Positions 1-8,731 of a stretch of DNA of 64,000 nucleotides are shown here, piece by piece. Within the stretch, counting starts at the first letter, position 1. The number at the start of each line of letters is the position of its first letter. The notes under the pieces are model-generated. The model saw only the letters and a list, made by a program, of their open reading frames with translations. It did not search any database and was not told the origin of the DNA. The stretch is taken from positions 1-64,000 of the forward strand of contig NZ_CABVOU010000042.1 of NCBI RefSeq assembly GCF_902500215.1, written 5' to 3'. Position numbers and translations under genes: made by a program. This DNA is from Halomonas lysinitropha (GTDB lineage: Bacteria > Pseudomonadota > Gammaproteobacteria > Pseudomonadales > Halomonadaceae).

Positions 1-87
1 GTCCTCTGCCAGGGGAGAGATGAAGCGACTTGCCATGCTGCCGTCCTAAGCTGAAATCCTATCGGCACTATGCATGAAAATATCTGC

Positions 88-345
88 CTAGTCACTTAAA
101 TCGATAAATGTCTGGATATCTGGGTTGGGTCGGTATTGTACAAGAATGTGCGGCTGGGATTGCTTAAGCAGGGCAAGGTACGCCACGGACACAGCCATCA
201 GCGTGACTAACGGACTAACGAAATAAAAGACTGTCTGGGCCGAGATAATCACGCCTTCGCCTCCATAGAAACCATTAATCTGACAAATAATAACAATAGG
301 ACTAAATGATCCAAGATTGGATAAAAGAAGATAGATTATTATCAT
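88..345 (-). CDS. small membrane protein, probably C-terminally truncated
   Basis: This 85-residue protein has two hydrophobic segments, at about residues 1-22 and 33-60, so it is probably an inner-membrane protein. After the second segment comes a stretch ending in PNPDIQTFIDL. From memory, a family of larger two-helix hypothetical proteins carries this kind of sequence and then continues with an asparagine/glycine-rich core (IENIGNGPA-like). Here the reading stops three residues later, so the gene looks like the 5' part of a longer one. The surrounding DNA is clearly richer in A and T than the rest of the window, which suggests acquired or decaying DNA. No function can be assigned, and truncation is an inference from the family pattern. 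Confidence 0.45.
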   Translation of the reverse strand: MIIIYLLLSNLGSFSPIVIICQINGFYGGEGVIISAQTVFYFVSPLVTLMAVSVAYLALLKQSQPHILVQYRPNPDIQTFIDLSD

Positions 346-562
346 ACTACCTGAAGAAAATGCAATAGTATTTCCCTTTATTATTGTTTTTCATTTTTCT
401 GAATTTAACCTATTAAGGCCGCTTTCTGTCAGATTCTAACTATACTCATCAACATATACTAACATTCTGCGTTCGGCCAGGAACGGTCATTGAGATTTTC
501 CTGACGTATAACGTTTACATTAACCGTCGCTGGCTTTGCCGGCGTCCGAATTTAATGCATCG
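346..562. other. AT-rich intergenic stretch, no gene seen
   Basis: This spacer lies upstream of the small membrane gene at 88-345 and downstream of the one at 563-1210. It is strongly AT-rich around 355-420, which is atypical for the window. I see no convincing open frame, RNA gene or hairpin. It probably holds the promoter of the leftward 85-residue gene. Confidence 0.5.
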
Positions 563-1210
563 TTAGGCTACCGGCCCCTTTCCTGGCACCGTCTCTTCAG
601 CTTTCTCTTTTAATTCGGTTGCAAACTCTTCGGTAGAGGGGTAAGTCCTTGCTCCCCCAGCTGCTTTCCGAAAGTCAGCAAGCAAATAGTGGCCCTTTTC
701 GGGAGAAATTAGATAAACGAATTGCTCGTATATCATGTCTTTATCAGCAACATTATGCCTCGCTGCTGAAAGTATCGTTTCGAGGCTGTTTAGATATGTG
801 ATCACAGACCACCTGATCTCAGATGACTCTCTTTCTGACACATCTATTTTCTCGCCATCGTACTTCTGTTCAGCTTTCCTTACTTTGGCTAACGCCGGTG
901 GTAGAGCACCCAAGAAAAGACCATAATGCTTTGAGTCGACGCTAAATGGCTCCTGGGCGTAAAGGCATTTTGATTGTTCAAATGTTAGTGATTCTGCAAA
1001 CTTTCTCGCAGCAGCGCTATTATCCGTAAGTGTTGAATCCCAATGGCACAGTAGATCTATTGCTTTTTCGCGGCGGGATCGCTCATGATCCGATTCCAGT
1101 GATTTTAGGGCGAGTCTGAAAGAGGATTTTGACCAAAAACATTGCCAGAAAACCCCTAGAACACCCATAGCACCTATTGCGCTGCTTATCGCTATTACTG
1201 TCTGCTGCAT
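563..1210 (-). CDS. hypothetical membrane-anchored protein, DUF4760-like
   Basis: The 215-residue product has one N-terminal hydrophobic segment (about residues 4-24), followed by a charged, mostly helical soluble part. Helix, charged linker and a late segment with LNSLETILSAARHNVADKD resemble DUF4760-type proteins of unknown function, but the match is by eye and weak. I chose the ATG at 1210 because AAGGA lies seven bases before it; the longer reading begins with an unsupported GTG at 1243. Codon use is AT-rich like the flanks and unlike the genes from 1.6 kb onward, consistent with transfer. No function is proposed. Confidence 0.6.
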   Translation of the reverse strand: MQQTVIAISSAIGAMGVLGVFWQCFWSKSSFRLALKSLESDHERSRREKAIDLLCHWDSTLTDNSAAARKFAESLTFEQSKCLYAQEPFSVDSKHYGLFLGALPPALAKVRKAEQKYDGEKIDVSERESSEIRWSVITYLNSLETILSAARHNVADKDMIYEQFVYLISPEKGHYLLADFRKAAGGARTYPSTEEFATELKEKAEETVPGKGPVA

Positions 1211-1631
1211 TGAGATATCCTTGATTTCGTTGCCTAACACCAATTATAACGCTAGCTGCATATCCCCAAAGAAAGTGCTTGCTGCCTTTGCCAGTATGGC
1301 CGCTTTGGGTCGTAAGCTGCCCTCCGACCAATATATAGACGAAAACATCCCATCGGCCCCGAAAATGACGGGTGTGGGCCTATATTCCCGATCACGAGGC
1401 ACGCTACCGCCAGGAAGGCGCGCAAGGGGCTGCCATCCTGGCCGTTGCGGGATATCAGCGTCGCCATCCCTGCGAACATCGAATCACTTCACGTTAGCAA
1501 GGATTCCTTCGGGTTGTATCACTGGAGCCTTATAAAAAGGTCGTAGGGTTCTGGTGCCAATGGCTGGCAGGCCTCAAGTGGTCGAGAGGTCTCGAAACCA
1601 AGGCGCGGCTGTCATGAGGAGATAGCCTGCT
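1211..1631. other. long intergenic region, no gene seen
   Basis: About 420 bases separate the unknown membrane gene from the MOSC gene. Several open frames cross it on both strands, but none has a convincing ribosome binding site or coherent protein-like composition. Base composition changes here from the AT-rich left end to the GC-rich remainder, so it may be the boundary of an acquired segment. No tRNA, repeat or integrase is visible. Confidence 0.5.
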
Positions 1632-2513
1632 TTACGGCAGGTCGTGCGCGTCTGCCCTCGGGGTGGTCGTGGGTGACCTTGGCGCCAGCGTCTCGCCGAC
1701 GGCGATCGTCCGGCCCTCGCCCGCCAGCAGGATGGCGTTCTGCCCGAAGTAGCCGCCGGGCGCCAGGCGGGTGTTCATCTGCACCAGGGTGCCAAGCGGC
1801 TCGCCGGGCACGGTGATCGCGCCGGTCGCCTGGTCGACGGTGGTGATCTTGCAGCGCTGGCAGGGCTTGCGCAGGCCCAGCCGGACCGCGCCCTCGTGGA
1901 GGGAAAGCTCGCCCCAGCCGTTCTCGGCGAAGGGCTCGGCGGCGTCCACCACGATGCTGGGCCGGAAGCGCTCCATGGGCACCGGGGCGAGCCCCTTGGT
2001 CTCGAGCACCCGGTTGACCTCGGCCAGCGAGGCCTCGGAGACCACCAGGAAGGGATAACCATCGGCGAAGGCCGTGTGGGCCTGTTCGCCGGGCGCCAGG
2101 AAGTGGGGCTCGACGTTGCGACGCTGGTCCGAGGCGAAGCGCACCAGCCGCAGGCCGCTGCCCTTGTAGTCGCCCAGCACGGCGCCGAGCCAGGCAGAGG
2201 CCTCTGCTCCCTCGTCCAGTGCCTGGCACTGGTCGTCCCAGACATAGACGGGCAGCCGGGGCTGGTCGTCGCGTTGAAGCGGGATACGCAGGGGCGCCGC
2301 CCCGGGATGCGACAGCATCAGCGCCTCGTCGTCGAGGTGCACGACGATCCGCGCCATCTGGGGCAGCTGGCGCTGGGTGACGAAGCGACCGATATCGTCG
2401 ACTACCATCCATTGGCGGTCGTAGGGCAAGCCGCAAACGCCCAGCTCGGCCTGGTCGAGCGTGATGCCGCCCAGCGACTTTACCGGGTAGATATTGAGCC
2501 GAGTGATCTTCAA
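1632..2513 (-). CDS. MOSC domain-containing protein (YcbX-like)
   Basis: The 293-residue protein has an N-terminal MOSC beta-barrel domain (MKITRLNIYPVKSLGG, residues 1-16, is typical) and a C-terminal MOSC domain. The latter carries the conserved cysteine motif KPCQRCKITTVD at about residues 210-221. Members such as YcbX take part in molybdenum-cofactor-dependent reduction of N-hydroxylated compounds, with the MOSC domain relaying or binding sulfur or Moco. The start is a TTG at 2513 with AGGAGA placed about seven bases upstream. It lies 30 bases downstream of a small zinc-ribbon gene in the same direction, so the two are probably co-transcribed. The family is clear; the substrate is unknown. 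Confidence 0.85.
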   Translation of the reverse strand: MKITRLNIYPVKSLGGITLDQAELGVCGLPYDRQWMVVDDIGRFVTQRQLPQMARIVVHLDDEALMLSHPGAAPLRIPLQRDDQPRLPVYVWDDQCQALDEGAEASAWLGAVLGDYKGSGLRLVRFASDQRRNVEPHFLAPGEQAHTAFADGYPFLVVSEASLAEVNRVLETKGLAPVPMERFRPSIVVDAAEPFAENGWGELSLHEGAVRLGLRKPCQRCKITTVDQATGAITVPGEPLGTLVQMNTRLAPGGYFGQNAILLAGEGRTIAVGETLAPRSPTTTPRADAHDLP

Positions 2514-2543
2514 GGGAGTCTCCTGTCGCCGGCGCGGGTGGCC

Positions 2544-2753
2544 TCAGCCACACCCCTGCCCCTGCTGGATGGGCGGGCAGGGCACGCTGCCATAGGAGCA
2601 GAACACGCAGCAGTCACCGGGCCTGGGCTTGAGCAGGCGATGACACGCCTCGCATTCGTAGAAGTGCTGGCAGGCGTCGGTGGGCATCGTCTCGGTCCTG
2701 GTGTGCCCGCATTCGGGGCAGGTGAGGGTCGATTCCCGGATGACCTTGCTCAT
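2544..2753 (-). CDS. small zinc-ribbon protein (GDCCVFCSYG type)
   Basis: This 69-residue protein contains an N-terminal CPECGH...CQHFYECEAC zinc ribbon and a distal cysteine cluster GDCCVFCSYGSVPCPP. The latter is a signature of a small family of unknown function often seen near metal or redox genes. Eleven cysteines in 69 residues imply metal binding. I chose the ATG at 2753, giving MSKVIRES at the N-terminus, because GGAGGA sits seven bases before it; a GTG at 2780 has no such support. It precedes the MOSC gene by 30 bases in the same direction. Metal binding is inferred from the cysteine spacing, and the role is unknown. Confidence 0.75.
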   Translation of the reverse strand: MSKVIRESTLTCPECGHTRTETMPTDACQHFYECEACHRLLKPRPGDCCVFCSYGSVPCPPIQQGQGCG

Positions 2754-2827
2754 TGGCGATTCCTCCATGCCAGCCGCCACTGGCAGCTATGTGACAAAGG
2801 CTTGTCCTGCGGCCTGCCGGCAGGTGC

Positions 2828-3184
2828 TTACAGTCGCTGGGTCTCGATGACATAGCCGATGATCGGAAAGCCTGCCTCGCGGGCGGCCTTCTCGGCTTCG
2901 AGCTGGGCTTCGATCTTCGAGATGCTGGAGGATACGTGTTCGAAGACGCTATCCATCTCGAGCTGCTTGGTACGCACGGCCAGCTTTACCAGGTGGCCCG
3001 TCTTCGGCGCGCCGCCCGGCTTACTGCGCTGTTCCCTGGGCTTCGCCTGGCCTCCGGCGTCTCCCGGCCATTCGGGGGGTGTGGTTGAGGAAGCCGCCTT
3101 GCGTCGTGTCTCCTCCTCGTTATCCATGAAGCTGTTGATCTCGCGACGCATCTGTTGCTCGAATTCGTTCAATTCCGATTCCAT
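2828..3184 (-). CDS. hypothetical charged protein
   Basis: I do not recognise this 118-residue protein. The N-terminal third is acidic and helical (ESELNEFEQQMRREI). The middle is a Pro/Gly/Lys-rich linker, and residues 68-105 form a second helical segment that could make a coiled coil. There is no signal peptide or membrane helix. The ATG at 3184 has GGAGA just upstream, which supports translation. A TACAAT-like -10 element lies on the same strand near 3218. The gene stands alone between the zinc-ribbon gene and another unknown gene. Function unknown. Confidence 0.6.
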   Translation of the reverse strand: MESELNEFEQQMRREINSFMDNEEETRRKAASSTTPPEWPGDAGGQAKPREQRSKPGGAPKTGHLVKLAVRTKQLEMDSVFEHVSSSISKIEAQLEAEKAAREAGFPIIGYVIETQRL

Positions 3185-3408
3185 CGTGTCTCCGTCTACT
3201 GCAGTAATGAAGGGATTGTATCAGAACTCGCGCGGTTGCCATCCCCTTCGACCACAACCTGCATAGCGCTGGTCAGTGAGTCCTCGCCGCGGCGACGAAC
3301 GGGGTTCCGCAAAGAGCGGATATCAAGTGCTTTCTTATATAAGGAAAGAATCAAGCCAAGCTGATGAAGCGGCTCCACCTCGCACTCCTGAGCCCTGATG
3401 CTGGCAAT

Positions 3409-3795
3409 CTAGCGCGCCCAACTCGAGGACCAATCATTTGCAAGTTCCGATCTGCAGGCATGCGCTATCCCGAGCGCCTTGCTTTTCAATTGTTCCCCCG
3501 ACTCGAGCTCTTCCCCGAAAGCAATCATGGCGCTGGTAATCTCATCCTTCTCCACCATTCCCATGACCCCCCAGTAGAGCTCCCAGAACCGTCTTGCGTC
3601 GGCTTCAGGGCCATTTCCGCTATTGGCAATCCTGGAAGCCGTTTCAACTGCCTCCTCACACCATGCCAACTTTCTCTCCAGATAGGGTTTTGCCGCTTCG
3701 ATCTCCTGTACACGCACAAACTTGACAATGCCAAAAGCCAGCGCCAAGACAGCCACCAGCGTTGATACTGTCTTTAGATTCAATTCATTTATCAT
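3409..3795 (-). CDS. hypothetical protein with N-terminal membrane helix
   Basis: The 128-residue product has a single hydrophobic segment at about residues 8-26 and then a soluble helical domain rich in Glu, Ala and Trp (WELYWGVMGMVEK). It is most likely an inner-membrane-anchored protein with the bulk on one side. The start at 3795 has no strong Shine-Dalgarno sequence. Both neighbours are in the same direction but more than 100 bases away, so it may be transcribed alone. I recognise no family, and the coding call rests mainly on the protein-like composition. Confidence 0.5.
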   Translation of the reverse strand: MINELNLKTVSTLVAVLALAFGIVKFVRVQEIEAAKPYLERKLAWCEEAVETASRIANSGNGPEADARRFWELYWGVMGMVEKDEITSAMIAFGEELESGEQLKSKALGIAHACRSELANDWSSSWAR

Positions 3796-3943
3796 GGTTA
3801 TGGCCGCTTTCTACTTGTCGGGTTCCGCGTGGTTGCTCGTTCACACCACCACGGCAAACCAGAAAAGACCGCCGATAACGGCAATCACTACCGCAATAGC
3901 GGAACCGGAGGCCCATCGCGACGTTGGAAGATAATTCTGGCGG

Positions 3944-5023
3944 TCACAATACCTCGAGCGCTACCTTGAGCACGCCATCGCGCTGATGAGAGAAGAGATC
4001 ATAGGCGTCGACGATCTTCTCCAGCGGGTAGCGATGGGTGACCATGGGGCCGAGGTCGACGCGTCCGCTATCGATGATCTGCATCAGCCGGCGCATGCGC
4101 TCCTTGCCGCCGGGGCACAGCGAGGTGACGATGCGGTGGTCGCCCAGGCCCGCGCAGAAAGCGTCGAGCGGGATGGTGAGGTTCTCGGAATAGACGCCGA
4201 GGCTCGACAGGGTACCGCCGGGCTTGATGACGCGCAGCGCCTGTTCGAAGGTCTGCTGCAACCCCAGCGCCTCGATGGAGGCATCCACCCCGCGCCCGCC
4301 GGTGAGCTTGAAGATCTCGGAGACCACGTCCACCTCGCGGAAGTTGAGCGTGACGTCGGCGCCCATCTTGCGGGCCATGTCGAGGCGCTCGTCAACGCCA
4401 TCCACGGCGATGATCAGCCCCGCGCCGCGCAGCCGGGCGCCGGCGGTGGCGCAAAGCCCGATGGGCCCCTGGGCGAAGATCGCCACGCTGTCGCCGATCT
4501 TGATACTGGCGGATTCGGCGCCAGCGAAACCGGTGGACATGATGTCCGGGCACATCAGCACCTGGTCGTCGGTGAGGCCATCGGGTACCGGCGAGAGGTT
4601 GGCCTGGGCATCGGGCACGCACAGGTACTCGGCCTGGGCGCCGTCGATGGTGTTGCCGAAGCGCCAGCCGCCCATGGGCTTGTAGCCGTGGGCATGGTGG
4701 CCGCCATCCTGGGAACTGCAGCCATCCTGGCATGCGTAGGAGGTGAAGCTCGGGCAGATGGCGCCGGCGATAACCCGCTGCCCTTCCTGATAACCCTGCA
4801 CGTTGGCGCCGAGCTTCTCGATCACCCCCACCGGCTCGTGCCCCACGATCAGGCCCTTCTCCACTGGGTACTCGCCCTTGAGGATATGCACGTCGGTGCC
4901 GCAGATGGTGGTCGTGGTCACCCGGACCAGGGCGTCGTTGGGGCCGATATCGGGAATCGGGCGGTCGTCGATCTCGATGCGGTTGGGCTCGACGAAAACG
5001 GCGGCTTTCATCATGGCGGGCAT
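3944..5023 (-). CDS. zinc-dependent alcohol dehydrogenase, TBADH-like
   Basis: This 359-residue medium-chain dehydrogenase should oxidise an alcohol with NAD(P). It has the catalytic zinc region ICGTDVH (about residues 41-47), the GHEPVG motif, and CPDIMSTGFAGAE, which corresponds to the aspartate-containing zinc site of the Thermoanaerobacter/Clostridium NADP secondary alcohol dehydrogenases. The Rossmann glycine motif follows at about 190, and the SLCPGGKERMRRL segment near the C-terminus also matches that group. The start at 5023 has CAGGAG about six bases upstream. It stands alone, divergent from the EamA transporter gene. Substrate and cofactor preference cannot be read from the sequence. 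Confidence 0.85.
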   Translation of the reverse strand: MPAMMKAAVFVEPNRIEIDDRPIPDIGPNDALVRVTTTTICGTDVHILKGEYPVEKGLIVGHEPVGVIEKLGANVQGYQEGQRVIAGAICPSFTSYACQDGCSSQDGGHHAHGYKPMGGWRFGNTIDGAQAEYLCVPDAQANLSPVPDGLTDDQVLMCPDIMSTGFAGAESASIKIGDSVAIFAQGPIGLCATAGARLRGAGLIIAVDGVDERLDMARKMGADVTLNFREVDVVSEIFKLTGGRGVDASIEALGLQQTFEQALRVIKPGGTLSSLGVYSENLTIPLDAFCAGLGDHRIVTSLCPGGKERMRRLMQIIDSGRVDLGPMVTHRYPLEKIVDAYDLFSHQRDGVLKVALEVL

Positions 5024-5217
5024 GGTGGACTCCTGGTACGTGGGGAAAAGGTGCCCTTCAGCTATAGCAGGCGTTCAGCACTCCTGCCCTTGATACGCGT
5101 CAATATTCTGCTGCGGTGCCGTATTCGCCCTCCGTGACGTCTCGGCTTCCCATGGCCCCTTAGCCACCGTAACCTTCGGGTTCACCCGATCGCGCCCTCG
5201 CTATTCAAGGAACCGGA

Positions 5218-6111
5218 ATGTCACCCGCCGATACCCTGCGCCTGATGCTGCTCTCCTCGCTGTGGGGTCTGTCGTTCATCTTCATGCGGGTGGCGTCCCC
5301 CGAGTTCGGCCCGGTGCCGCTGGTCCTGGTGCGCATGGGGGTGGGCGCGGCGTTGCTAGTGCCATTGCTGCTCAGCGTTCGTTACCTCAGGCTGGTTCGG
5401 GAGAATGCCGGCAGGCTCTTCGTGCTGGGCTTGATCAACCATGTGCTGCCCTTCTCGCTGCTGGCGCTGGCCACCACCCGCCTGGAAGCAGGCTTCACCT
5501 CGCTGATCAACGCCACCACGCCGATCTTCACGGCACTGCTCGGGGCGCTGTTCTTCGCCACACCCATTCAGCGTCAGCAGTACCTGGGACTGGCCATGGC
5601 CCTGTTCGGCGTCTATGTGCTCTCGGCCGATCGGCTGGACTTCGCCCTGGGCGGCGACGGCTGGTTCATCCTGGCCGTACTGGGGGCGACCTTCTGCTAC
5701 GGGGTAGCCGGCAACTACTCGAAGACCCGCCTCGCTCACCTGCCGGTGCGGGTACTGGCCGCCGGCAGTACCAGCATGTCGGCGCTGATCCTGCTCGTTC
5801 CCGGGCTGCTGCTATGGCCCGCGGAGCCGATCAGCGGCCTGGCGTGGGCCAACGGCCTGGCGCTGGCGGTGCTCAGCACCACGGTGGCCTTCCTGCTCTA
5901 CTTCGGGCTGATCGCCAGCGCCGGCGCCACGGCCACCTCCACGGTGACCTTCCTGGTGCCGGTCAGCGCCCTGGTGTGGGGCTACCTGCTGCTGGGCGAG
6001 CGTCTCAGCCTGCAGATACTGATCGGCATGGCGATCACCCTGGTCGGCACCGCCATCGCCACCCGCATGCTGCGCCTCAAGCGCGCGGCATCCAGGGCCG
6101 ACAGCGCCTAG
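5218..6111 (+). CDS. EamA (DMT superfamily) transporter
   Basis: The 297-residue protein has ten hydrophobic segments arranged as two EamA repeats, starting with LRLMLLSSLWGLSFIFMRVA. The second repeat (about residues 145-285) ends with the typical TFLVPVSALVWGYLLLGE segment. Such proteins are inner-membrane exporters of amino acids or small metabolites, and the substrate is not predictable here. AAGGA precedes the ATG at 5218. Its TAG stop overlaps the stop of the convergent hydrolase gene in the palindrome CTAG at 6108-6111, so the two messages must overlap at their 3' ends. Confidence 0.88.
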   Translation: MSPADTLRLMLLSSLWGLSFIFMRVASPEFGPVPLVLVRMGVGAALLVPLLLSVRYLRLVRENAGRLFVLGLINHVLPFSLLALATTRLEAGFTSLINATTPIFTALLGALFFATPIQRQQYLGLAMALFGVYVLSADRLDFALGGDGWFILAVLGATFCYGVAGNYSKTRLAHLPVRVLAAGSTSMSALILLVPGLLLWPAEPISGLAWANGLALAVLSTTVAFLLYFGLIASAGATATSTVTFLVPVSALVWGYLLLGERLSLQILIGMAITLVGTAIATRMLRLKRAASRADSA

Positions 6112-7538
6112 GCGCCTGCCCGCCGCTCATTCAGCCGGAAGACATTGGCGGCCTGGGAGCGGTGCAGGCAGATATCCACCAGCAGGGTGCGATGGGGCTG
6201 GAAGAACTCCGTCAGCTGGGTGTCGTCCAGTTGGAGGTCGTCGATGTCCTCGTCGGCCAGGGTGCGAAAGCCTACCGGGGTATGGCGGGCCGCCTGTTCG
6301 TCCTCCTCGAGCATGGGCTCGGCGGTGATCGACATGCCCAACTGGGTGCCGGCCCGGGCGACAGCGTCATACAGCCGTGCAGTGTCGATATACAGGCTGC
6401 GCAGCGAGGGATCCGCCTGGTAGGCATGCACCTTGCGGATCGCCTCCTCATGGATGGTGCGGGCCAGGCCGCCGCCGTCCGACCGGTTGGCGCGGGGATC
6501 ATAGAACTCGATCAGGTAGTCCTCGACGGGCACGTCGAACTGGTCGTGCACCCGCACCACGGTATTCTGGAAGCCGGGTTTGCCGCGGCGCTCTCCGGGT
6601 TGACGGGTCAGCTGCCGATTGGCCTGCTCGCACTCGTCGCAGAAGGCGTCGAAGTCGGCGTCCTGGATGCCCAGAGCACGCTCGATCAGATCCAGCGCCC
6701 CACGCCTTGCCTGGCTCAACTGGCTGAAGGCGTCGTCGAGCTTGATCGCCGAATGATGCAGGCCGTCGAGAATGCGAAAGGCGGTGCGCCCGATGGAGGG
6801 CCGGTACTCGACCACCTCCGGCACGGTGACCCGGATTTCCTCGTGGCCTTCCTGCCGGAGCGCCTCGCGGAAGGCGATGCGCACCCGTGCACAGTTCAGG
6901 TTGGCAGTGGAGAGACGCACCGTGCCGTCGCCGCCCTCCTCGTTGGCCACCGCCCGGATGCCGCCATAGCCAGTGTTGCCGCACAGCACGGTGCACAGCA
7001 CGCGCCCCGGGGCGTACATGCCATCGTCCTCGCCGAAGCGGTCACGCATGGCCAGCTCCCAGCTGTAGGGGCTGGCAAGCTCAAGGCCACGCAGGATGCC
7101 GGCCCCGGTCTCCAACGCCGCCTGGCCGGCCTGGCGGCTGAAGAAGCCGTTGGCGACACGCCCCAGCATCGAACGACCGAGATGGGCCAGCGGCGAACCG
7201 AAGTTGGCCGGGGCCAGCATCACCAGGTGCTTGACCGGGGCGGCGTCGGGGGAAAAGTGGCGCGCCAGCCAGTCACGGATCACCAGGCCGCCGGTGGAGT
7301 GGACGATAACGTCCACACTGGCGGCGTCGCGCGGCAGGCCATGTTCCGTCCAGGCGCGATCCAGGGCGGCCACCAGGTCATCGAAACGCAGGGCGTCGTC
7401 CTTGGAGAGGTAATCACCGATGGCAATGCGCTGGATTCGCTCCGCACCCAGGCGACGGTGGAGGTGTCCGGCCAGCCGTTCGAAGGAGCTGCCTTCGTCG
7501 TTCCAGCCGTGCAGCAGAATCAGGGGACGTTCACTCAT
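6108..7538 (-). CDS. alpha/beta hydrolase (lipase/esterase-like)
   Basis: The 476-residue protein begins with a hydrolase fold: PLILLHGWNDEGSSF at residues 4-18 supplies the oxyanion region, and VIVHSTGGLVIRDWL carries the serine nucleophile in an H-S-T-G-G variant of the GxSxG motif. A C-terminal part of about 230 residues has no family I recognise. There is no signal peptide, so it probably acts in the cytoplasm. The ATG at 7538 is chosen because GGGAGG lies seven bases upstream; a longer reading from 7643 lacks this. It may be a lipase, thioesterase or PGAP1-like esterase. The fold is clear, the substrate is not. Confidence 0.78.
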   Translation of the reverse strand: MSERPLILLHGWNDEGSSFERLAGHLHRRLGAERIQRIAIGDYLSKDDALRFDDLVAALDRAWTEHGLPRDAASVDVIVHSTGGLVIRDWLARHFSPDAAPVKHLVMLAPANFGSPLAHLGRSMLGRVANGFFSRQAGQAALETGAGILRGLELASPYSWELAMRDRFGEDDGMYAPGRVLCTVLCGNTGYGGIRAVANEEGGDGTVRLSTANLNCARVRIAFREALRQEGHEEIRVTVPEVVEYRPSIGRTAFRILDGLHHSAIKLDDAFSQLSQARRGALDLIERALGIQDADFDAFCDECEQANRQLTRQPGERRGKPGFQNTVVRVHDQFDVPVEDYLIEFYDPRANRSDGGGLARTIHEEAIRKVHAYQADPSLRSLYIDTARLYDAVARAGTQLGMSITAEPMLEEDEQAARHTPVGFRTLADEDIDDLQLDDTQLTEFFQPHRTLLVDICLHRSQAANVFRLNERRAGA

Positions 7539-7778
7539 GGGATAGCCTCCCGCTTTCAGCGCCGCCCCCGCCGGGGCGTCTCGGCCCATCCAACGGCGCT
7601 TCGCGCCAATCACTACTGAATAGCGTAGTCGCTCGGCCAGCAAGCGGTGCAGGCCAGATTGTCATGCTTCTCGTCGACAGTGGTCCGGCACAAGAGGCCG
7701 GCCTATCGGTTCGGCGCGATCAACGGATAGCGTAGAATCAAACAGGGAAAGCGCAACAGAGGGTCTTCGAGACACGCC

Positions 7779-8519
7779 ATGGCCAGCGCCGATTTTCGAT
7801 TCCATGACCGCTTGATCGACTTCCTGCCGCCGGCGTCACGCGACGGGAACATTCCCCGTGATGTGTCGCGCCGGGCGGCCATCAAGGACGTCATCGAGTC
7901 GCTGGGCGTACCGCATACCGAGGTGGACGTCATCCTGGTCGATGGCGCCTCGGTGGACTTCGGCCACATTTTGGCCGGCGGTGAGCACGTGGAGGTCTAC
8001 CCCTGGACCACTGCCCCATCGGTGGCCCGCCATCTGCGCCCTCGCCCGCCATCGTGCCCGCGCTTCCTGCTGGATGCCCAGCTGGGACGCCTCGCCCGCT
8101 ATCTGCGACTGCTGGGTTTCGATTGCCGCTACCACAACGACATCGGCGACGCCGAGCTGGTCGCCCAGGCCGAGGAGCAAGGACTCATCCTGCTCACCCG
8201 CGACCGCAACCTGCTGAAGCGCAAGCGCATCCGTCTCGCCCACTACGTGCGCGCCGACGCGCCTTGGCAGCAGGTCGAGGAAGTGTGCCGCGAGTTCGAC
8301 CTTGCCCCGGCCTTCGCTCCCTTCACTCGCTGCACACAGTGCAACGGGAGACTCATACCCGTCGACAAGGCGGACATCGTCGACCGGCTCGAGCCCCTGA
8401 CGCGGCGCTACGTGGACGACTTCCTGCAGTGCGAGGGCTGCGGCCAGCTCTACTGGCGCGGCAGCCATGTTTCCCCCATGGAGGCGCGGGTGGAGCAGCT
8501 TCGTCAAACGCTGGCGTAG
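7779..8519 (+). CDS. Mut7-C RNase / ubiquitin-like domain protein
   Basis: The 246-residue protein has an N-terminal ubiquitin-like domain (about residues 1-80) and a Mut7-C domain starting RFLLDAQLGRLARYLRLLGFD at about 91. The Mut7-C part has the acidic residues of a PIN-like nuclease (D in LLDAQ, then LLTRDRNLLKR). It ends in a zinc ribbon made of CTQCNG and CEGCGQLYWRGSH (about residues 189-230). This architecture is widespread in bacteria and predicted to act on RNA, but no cellular role has been shown that I know of. A TAGAAT hexamer at 7733-7738 may be its -10 element. It is a single gene between divergent and parallel neighbours. Confidence 0.85.
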   Translation: MASADFRFHDRLIDFLPPASRDGNIPRDVSRRAAIKDVIESLGVPHTEVDVILVDGASVDFGHILAGGEHVEVYPWTTAPSVARHLRPRPPSCPRFLLDAQLGRLARYLRLLGFDCRYHNDIGDAELVAQAEEQGLILLTRDRNLLKRKRIRLAHYVRADAPWQQVEEVCREFDLAPAFAPFTRCTQCNGRLIPVDKADIVDRLEPLTRRYVDDFLQCEGCGQLYWRGSHVSPMEARVEQLRQTLA

Positions 8520-8731
8520 CCAGCGGAATGACCCCTTCCTGCCCCATCATGCTGCCGTGGGGCGACGGCAAGGGTTGAACTTGCGCGGCCCCGACCAAAT
8601 GTGATGATGAGTAAAGCCGATACCGGACGCCTTCCTCGCTGACTACTCAGCAAGTAAAGCCGTTACTACAGGCCCTGATTTTCAAGGAGATCCGGAATAC
8701 ACGATTACTGACACCATCAGGAGGTTTTCCC
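8520..8731 (+). promoter_or_regulatory. ectD upstream region with AGTAAAGCCG repeat
   Basis: This 212-base leader contains the ten-base direct repeat AGTAAAGCCG at 8610-8619 and 8653-8662. The copies are 43 bases apart, close to four helical turns, and could be operator half-sites. A strong AGGAGG sits just before the ectD ATG at 8732. I see no clear -35/-10 pair, which would fit a promoter using an osmotic-stress sigma factor or activator. The regulatory reading is an inference. Confidence 0.35.

Noticed and set aside
3796-3943. Hydrophobic reading on the minus strand (SAIAVVIAVIGGLFWFAVVV)
   Set aside because: It resembles a membrane segment, but there is no start codon or ribosome site ahead of it and an in-frame stop lies just upstream.
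5262-7619. A very long rightward frame of 785 residues across the EamA and hydrolase genes
   Set aside because: Its sequence is low-complexity Gly/Ala/Arg-rich in the +2 frame of one gene and antisense to the other, a product of high GC.
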